Shown here one piece after another: positions 58,395-64,000 of a DNA stretch of 64,000 bases. The position numbers and the translations under genes are program-made. Location of the stretch: the NCBI GenBank assembly GCA_905160935.1, contig CAJHZI010000783.1, positions 108,424 through 172,423 of the forward strand, read 5' to 3'. This DNA comes from Enchytraeus crypticus. Taxonomy: Eukaryota; Annelida; Clitellata; Enchytraeida; Enchytraeidae. Positions within the stretch are counted from its first letter, which is position 1. Every line of letters starts with the position of its first letter. The notes beneath the pieces are model-generated. The model had not been told where the DNA came from and searched no databases. It saw only the letters and a program-made list of their open reading frames with translations.

Positions 58395-58650
58395 TGAATG
58401 TCTCAATTTAGCGTAATGGTTAGAGGTGTAGATAACGTCATGAAGTTTTTAATGACATGTCCTGAGGTGAATTGAACTCTCGTGTGTTCAATTCCCGACC
58501 GCGCTGAGCTGAGAGTAAAATCTCGGATGTTCATTGAACTGGCTACACGGAAAGTGGACTAAATTGCCTAACGGATTTAACATGTAGTATTAAAAGTGAT
58601 AGATATCAACGGAGTTGATGGTTTCACTATAATGTGTGTTATTATTATTA
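58395..58650 (+). mobile_element. SINE-B copy, clearest box A
   Basis: TAGCGTAATGGTTAGAGGTG is an almost ideal tRNA box A. Then come GTTCAATTCCCGACCGCGCT as box B and a TTATTATTATTA end. Box A to box B spacing is about 75 bp, longer than in a tRNA. Confidence 0.78.
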
Positions 58651-58794
58651 CAGTACATTAGAAATAAAGAGAGAATTCTGTTCCGATTTATATCTTAGCA
58701 ATTAGTCAAAGCCTGCTGTAGCTCAATGCTGTGGATATAATTGTTAGACATGTAAGAAATAACTAAACCTAAAATAAAGTATCAAACATGGCGT

Positions 58795-58925
58795 CGATTT
58801 GGAAGGCCGAAAAGACAGCACGCCTGCCTTAAAAGCAGGAGGCCATCGCTTCGAATCTCAGCAGGACCGTCTCTTACAGTAGTCCTTATGATAAAGAAAC
58901 AGACGTTAAACTTGGTTTCATAACT
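58795..58925 (+). mobile_element. SINE-D copy
   Basis: AGCACGCCTGCCTTAAAAGC, GGAGGCCATCGCTTCGAATC, then a GATAAAGAAACAGACGTTAA ACTTGG tail matching the LINE-type GACGTTAAAC end. Confidence 0.6.
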
Positions 58926-59609
58926 TTATTTTATAGATATTTACGAAAGGCACAAGCCTCCTTGAGCAGTCAAATGACTTAGTATGTATTTGAGGATTGC
59001 ATATATAATTAAGTCATGCTAAAGTTTACTCTTCAACTTTCACAGCAAGGCCATTAGCCGCACTACGACATATCTGCGCTCACTGATCTGCCGTATCGTG
59101 AAACATTTAGCATACAATGCAGTCGATTAGAGCAGAGTATAACGATACAGTCAGGTTTCAGTTTAACTAGCTTCTAATAACGAGACGTTAGATTCCAAAT
59201 TTAATAAATATTATTTAATTAACTTCTGATAAAATTGTTACGAGCTACAAAATATTTGTATAAATTGAGTACATATTTATTGAAGGGTATATTTGTAGAA
59301 ATCTAGATGTATAACTAGAAAATATGCGTATCGAAATAAATTTCATATAAACGTGAATTACGTTTTCTTTAGTGTCAATAATCCTTGTATTAAGCTATGT
59401 ATTTCAAATTTGGTATATACTGTCAGCATAATACACTTAATACATGTTGTCTTCATATTGCGTTCAGGTCATAGGTGAATTGGAAACTACCACAGCAGTC
59501 AATATTTATTTAACAGAGCTAGTATTAATGTTAGGCAGTGCCCAAGCAACGTGATAGCATTACGCTGTAGCAAAGGCATTTGTTTTTAAACACTTTGACA
59601 GAATTAACT

Positions 59610-59742
59610 TATAAAAAGCTAATGTTAACGTCAGTTTCCTCACTCGAAAGCGATGTCAGTGACGGGTGAGCCCAGGATTTGAACCCCGCACATACTGATC
59701 GGCTGTCGAATATCTTACCATATCGCCACCGGCTCCAGCCAA
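59610..59742 (-). mobile_element. SINE-A copy, best preserved
   Basis: Full set of blocks: AAGCTAATGTTAACGTCAGT, CACTCGAAAGCGATGTCAGT, AGGATTTGAACCCCGCACAT, CGGCTGTCGAATATCTTACC, CGCCACCGGCTCCAGCC. Its reverse complement has box B GGTTCAAATCC and a box-A-like TGGCGATATGGTAAG. Confidence 0.75.
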
Positions 59743-59954
59743 TTTAAAAACATACTGTGAACAAAAATTAGCACCATGAATTGTATTTCAGTAAAATAGA
59801 GTGATATATGTAGTGAAAGCCATATTGAGAATGTGAGAGAAAATTATTTTGCTTAAATTAGGTCAACATAGTTTTAAGAAATTAAAAATACTTGCTACGT
59901 GAAGTTTAACGATATAAAATTTATTAAGTAACGTGAATTATTAAGAAAAAGTAA

Positions 59955-60042
59955 ACACGCATTATAGTGAAATGATCAACTATGTTGATATCTATCACTT
60001 TTTATACCACATGTTTAAACGTTCTAAGGCAATTTATGTAAC
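59955..60042 (-). mobile_element. SINE-B 3' fragment, minus strand
   Basis: ATAGTGAAATGATCAACTAT and GATATCTATCACTTTTTATA only: the 3' third of the family. Confidence 0.6.
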
Positions 60043-60095
60043 GTTACATGAATGTAATGTATAATTAATATCAGTACCATTGCCGCGATACATCA

Positions 60096-60430
60096 ATTCC
60101 CCGTGTTTAGCCTGGTGTGGTTGGACCACTGCAGAATAGGGCAACCGCAAACACGCTGCCGTGTGTACGTAAGAGGCGACTAAGGCAGAAGCTGAGGATG
60201 GCAGAGGGGATGAATTTTTTCCCCAGGATTAAACGGCAGTTAATCCATTACAGAACTGAGGAAGGCAACGGAAAACCACCTCAAAACCCATATTGTTCCC
60301 AAGCTATAGGCTACATTAAGGTGTGCATAAGGCGTAGCCATTTGTGAAGAGATTAACTCGTTAATCGACTGTGTGCCCTTTATGGAGTGTGAAAGCAGTG
60401 AATAGGAATGCAGACCACTAGAGAAAGAGA
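60096..60430 (+). mobile_element. SINE-C copy, slightly shortened
   Basis: Same block order as 57715-58115 (CCCCGTGTTTAGCCTGGTGT to TTATGGAGTGTGAAAGCAGT), ending in GAGAAAGAGA. The 76-codon frame inside it is spurious. Confidence 0.72.
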
Positions 60431-60574
60431 CGGGATACAGCCGTGTCAGTATCTAATGCAGTGCAGATATTCTGAAGCAATGAATATGCTGATACAACAA
60501 AGCTGATTCGTTGATTTAACAATACTATATTAACTTTATAAATTTCATTTCAGTAATGGTGACAGAAATTGGAT

Positions 60575-61205
60575 GTGATCTCTTTTAGTGTACTGCTTAT
60601 TGGCAGATCCATGGCACATAACTCCTCCATGTATTTCTGTCCTCTGCTTTTCTCTTCATTTTAACACACGAATTAGTTAGACCTCTTTCATTTCAATCTT
60701 CCTTTAATTACCGCTTTTAATAAACTATTCCGTCTCAGGAGTTGACCCATTCAATTCTTCTTCCTATTTCTTATAATATTTATCAATTGTCTATTCATAA
60801 TACCAACCCCATTTAGCACTTATTCATATGTAATTTTGTCAGTCCATTTGATTTTCATCATTCTTCTTCATAGCCACATTTTGAATACTCCAGTTGCCAG
60901 TGTCCTGATATCCTCCCTTCTTAGTGTACATGTTTCACAACCGCAACAAGAGTGTGTTCTACACCGAAGTCTTTACAATTTTTTTCTTCATGGATTTCTG
61001 CAAACATTTTGCTAGTAGTTCTTTCCTACCACTGAAGGCCTTTTTGATTGAGCAATTCTACATTTTATTTTGTTCCACAATTCCCTCCTTCTGTTATTGT
61101 GTGTCCTAAATATCTGAAACTTTTTACCCGTTCTAACTTTAATAAAGTATATTTCTATACTGTCTCCTACTTTTTAGACGTTCTCATCCCATGTTGTAAT
61201 GTTCA
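60575..61205 (-). mobile_element. RTE-like LINE C-terminal relic 3, longest copy
   Basis: On the minus strand, in order: KSFRYLGHTITEGGN, GCETCTLRREDI, FKMWL-RRMMKIKWTDKITY, LINIIRNRKKN, RRNSLLKAVIKGRLK, then ATGAAGAGAAAAGCAGAGGA and a CCATGGATCTGCCAATAAGC tail. Several stops and frame breaks make it a fossil. About 630 bp. Confidence 0.78.
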
Positions 61206-61872
61206 GGCCAATCAAAATTTTCTGTAAACCCACAGAAGAATAGAAAAATGAATGTGAGTGAGATAAATCTCTTTAATAAGATTTCTGCAGGTGTTGCAGA
61301 GTTAGAGATGACAATTAATTCAGCATCATCACCATCATCATCTTCCCTTGAATCTCAGTTGATAAATAATTGCAATAGCAATTAATTCTACAACTTAATC
61401 TGTTTATTGGAACAAATTCACTGAATTGTAAGCTTACATTCATGGCTTTTTACATTCTTCATCATTTAAGATAGTTTAATTACACAAATATTCCATAATA
61501 AATAGCACCATATTGGTTTATCAAGTGTGAGCTGTTTTACACTATACCAGCTATTTTATTATTTATTCCGACACATTGAAACTAAAACACTGTATAAATG
61601 AAGAATAAGCGTAAGTAACTGTAGCAAGTAATTAATCCCTTCTATGAAATATTCTATACAATATAACACTGATCATTAGCCACTATCACATGATGCTATA
61701 CAGCCAGTTTGGCTAATTAGCAAATAGGGATGTCTTAAAGTTACAGTTTGTATAACTATCACACAAGCATTAAGATAATCTTAAATTGACACTGATACCG
61801 CAAACAACAAGTAAATCTATAAATTGCAAGAGTATTAGTATCGCAACAGATGTTGCACTATTTTACTATATC

Positions 61873-62238
61873 AGCAAGATCGACCCAGTGAATCATAGAC
61901 ACAAGCAAGATCATCCCAATGTATCATAGACACAAGCAAGATCATCCCAGTGAATCATAGACACAAGCAAGATCATCCCAGTGAATCATAGACACAAGCA
62001 AGATCATCCCAATGTATCATAGACACAAGCAAGATCATCCCAATGTATCATAGATACAAGCAAGATCATCCCAATGTATCATAGACACAAGCAAGATCAT
62101 CCCAGTGAATCATAGACACAAGCAAGATCATCCCAGTGAATCATAGACACAAGCAAGATCATTCCAATGAATCATAGACACAAGCAAAATCATTCCAATG
62201 AATCATAGACACAAGCAAAGACCATCCCAATGAATCAT
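61873..62238. repeat. 31-bp tandem repeat upstream of the Ig gene
   Basis: About 12 copies of CATCCCAGTGAATCATAGAC plus ACAAGCAAGAT with variants AATGTATC and AATGAATC. It ends 66 bp before the Ig-gene ATG. The copies are contiguous with no spacers, so this is not a CRISPR. Confidence 0.92.
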
Positions 62239-62303
62239 GACAATCGGATCGTCATATTATTTCTTCAAATTACTACTGGTTTGTGTTTTTAGATTGAGTG
62301 AGG

Positions 62304-62516
62304 ATGGCTATTGCAAGAGAAGTAAGCAGAGTTTCAACAATTTTACTCTTAACGATCTCTACTCTAATGTTGATGGACCTGATCAGTGGTCAAGATGATT
62401 TCTACGACACTAAGATCAGTGGTCTGGGTTCAACTGCACGTCTGCACTGTAACAACGTTACCAGTGACAAATATCAGCATCCTAACGGCTCTCTGCCAGT
62501 CGCTTGGATACTACCG
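62304..62516 (+). CDS. Ig protein exon 1 (signal peptide and front half of Ig fold)
   Basis: 71 codons. I chose the ATG at 62304, because an upstream GTG in the same frame would fall in the post-acceptor leader. It ends at the codon before gtaaat, splitting the Ig domain after the core Trp strand. Confidence 0.8.
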
Positions 62517-63451
62517 GTAAATAGTCAACAGCACAATACTACTGCGCAGTAATTTACTTCAGTTATGAATAATTCACAGAATCTTAATGTGTGTAATACA
62601 TGATCATTTTTTAAAAGCATGCATATGTGCACTTTCAAAGCTAAATGGTGATGTCGGTACGTTAACCGACCGCGGATCAGTAATTCAGTATGTGTGGGTT
62701 CAATTCATGGGCTCGCCCGTATTGTTTCTAGAGATGAAACTGATGTTAACACCGACAGCTATTTAAAAATTGTATACATACGACTATTACGTGTTTAATG
62801 AAAGAGGCATCTACTGACCATGATTTTTATTTATTTGCCCATTTATTTCATAATATTTTAAATCGTCATCAGTTTATGGAATGGACGTTAAAGCTGTGTT
62901 GTCATTGTTGTACTATACAGGATCTGACTGTATTATACGGTAGCACAGCGAATAGAAAATACACAATTGAGGACAACAACTACACGCTGACTATCTCACA
63001 AGCAACCCTGGAGGATCTCGGCTTATACCACTGTGCACTGCTCACACAGGACAACGAATGGTTCCTCGTTCGTCTAGGTCTCAATGCCAGAGGTCCATAC
63101 TACAAAACTCTGTGGCAGGAGTACCGCACTAACACCATCATAGGTTGCTCAGCCGCAGGGGGTTGGCTGGCCCTAGTGGCTCTGACATACGCCATCTCTA
63201 AACTTCCCTGTCTCTCTGTCTTTTTCACGGCTTTCAATAACGGCGGGTCCGACGACGATGATGATAGTGCCTTAGGAACAGAGAGTGGTTTGTATACCGT
63301 AGGTACATATCATAGTAAAAGTGAATTCAATCAGGATTGCACTGCTGTCGAAATGACGGAGAAAGGAAAGTATAACATTGGATACGAGACTGGAGAAAGT
63401 AATGTAGTCGCAACGGCATTCAAGAATGGAACAAGTAATGTGCAGATATAA
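62304..63451 (+). CDS. Single-pass Ig (V-set-like) membrane protein
   Basis: Cell-surface protein of unknown ligand. Exons 62304-62516 and 62921-63451 join in phase 0 (donor gtaaat, acceptor tactatacag) to give 247 residues. A signal peptide lies at about 1-29 (hydrophobic STILLLTISTLMLM, probable cut near SG|QDD). One Ig domain has C49 (ARLHC), W68 (VAWILP), the F-strand motif EDLGLYHC with C109, and a C-terminal G strand. A transmembrane helix lies at 143-163 (TIIGCSAAGGWLALVALTYA). The cytoplasmic tail is about 84 residues, with an acidic run (DDDDD) and several tyrosines, ending NVQI, which fits a class II PDZ-ligand pattern. The ATG follows a likely acceptor (tgtttttag), so an upstream non-coding exon is probable. 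The intron carries a SINE-A copy. Not matched to a named family. Confidence 0.8.
62648..62762 (+). mobile_element. SINE-A copy in the Ig-gene intron
   Basis: GATGTCGGTACGTTAACCGA, GGGTTCAATTCATGGGCTCG and GATGAAACTGATGTTAACAC. Full length in the gene's orientation. Confidence 0.65.
62921..63451 (+). CDS. Ig protein exon 2 (rest of Ig fold, TM, tail)
   Basis: 176 codons and a TAA stop. Open reading frame extends upstream into the intron, but the polypyrimidine-poor acceptor tactatacag at 62920 restores the Ig fold. Confidence 0.8.
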   Translation, partial: DLTVLYGSTANRKYTIEDNNYTLTISQATLEDLGLYHCALLTQDNEWFLVRLGLNARGPYYKTLWQEYRTNTIIGCSAAGGWLALVALTYAISKLPCLSVFFTAFNNGGSDDDDDSALGTESGLYTVGTYHSKSEFNQDCTAVEMTEKGKYNIGYETGESNVVATAFKNGTSNVQI

Positions 63452-64000
63452 ATCTGGAAAAGCTGAGAGAAATGACTGTAGTAGTAGATGAAATAGATAA
63501 AGTGGAGAATTAGTATATGGCATTAAAAATATTCAGAAGTAGAAAGAAAAAAATCTGATGAAGTCAGCAGATAAGATACTAAATATCTAAATGATCATAT
63601 AGATAGAGGACAAGTATATCTATATTAGGACATTGTTAAAAGTTGGTAAGTTTAATGAGAAGTTTACTGCGTTGTATACGACTAGAATTTTGAGGCATAA
63701 TTTACCTTAAGTGTCATCGACTAGTTATGAAATATTCATCTCTAGAAGCTAAGTATTATATCTTATACAATTCTGTAGCAATGTTTGTTAAATATTTAAG
63801 ACTATACTATTAATTTACTCTATTAATAATAATATATTAATATCATCACCTGCATGATGTGATTCAATATCAGCTAAGTACATTCTGTGCAAAAGACTTT
63901 GACATCGTCAGACAATACACTAAAACTGTAGTAATTTATTTTCTCCAGTCCACTAATCATCTAAACTTAGCTATTGTCACAAAAATCAATCTGTCATCAT
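63452..64000 (+). other. 3' flank of the Ig gene
   Basis: AT-rich sequence after the stop, probably 3' UTR and beyond. No polyadenylation site could be fixed. Confidence 0.5.

Noticed and set aside
61873..62238. CRISPR-like array of 31-bp repeats
   Set aside because: Units are directly adjacent with no unique spacers, and the genome is eukaryotic.

Overview
This is eukaryotic, animal nuclear DNA. Genes are split by GT-AG introns, the products are metazoan (a seven-cadherin-repeat protocadherin, a Bcl-2-family protein, an Ig-domain membrane protein, the splicing factor SYF2), and the sequence is AT-rich and crowded with (GA)n, (TA)n and (CATA)n arrays, SINEs and 5'-truncated LINEs. Many repeat copies end in a GACGTTAAAC-type 3' tail, which I associate with mollusc and other lophotrochozoan repeats. 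A lophotrochozoan invertebrate is therefore my best guess, held weakly.

Layout. 1-18,000 has no convincing host gene: microsatellites, a 1.4-kb foldback DNA transposon (1171-2573) inserted in an older LINE tail, SINE copies, a 5'-truncated CR1/L2-like LINE with a reverse transcriptase ORF (about 10,790-12,905), tandem repeats and a perfect 42-bp palindrome. 18,244-29,707 (+) is a protocadherin in three coding exons. 30,000-35,300 holds RTE-like and CR1/L2-like LINE relics, minisatellites and SINEs. 35,465-40,881 (+) is a complete six-exon SYF2 gene. 42,200-47,900 has no recognisable gene; it holds tandem repeats and two near-perfect hairpins. About 49,688-55,313 (-) is a multi-exon gene for a divergent Bcl-2-family protein with BH3, BH1 and BH2 signatures; its 5' end and last exon are unresolved. 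53,595-54,598 and 56,054-56,838 are two decayed Tc1/mariner-type transposons. 57,700-61,200 is SINE and LINE debris. 62,304-63,451 (+) is a two-coding-exon, single-pass Ig-domain protein.

The four host genes do not form a pathway: adhesion, splicing, apoptosis control and a surface Ig protein merely sit side by side. What unites the window is retrotransposition. At least two SINE families carry 3' ends matching the tails of LINEs in the same window, suggesting they were mobilised by those LINEs, and several LINE tails end in the simple repeats ((TTA)n, (GA)n, (GAT)n) that recur as microsatellites here.
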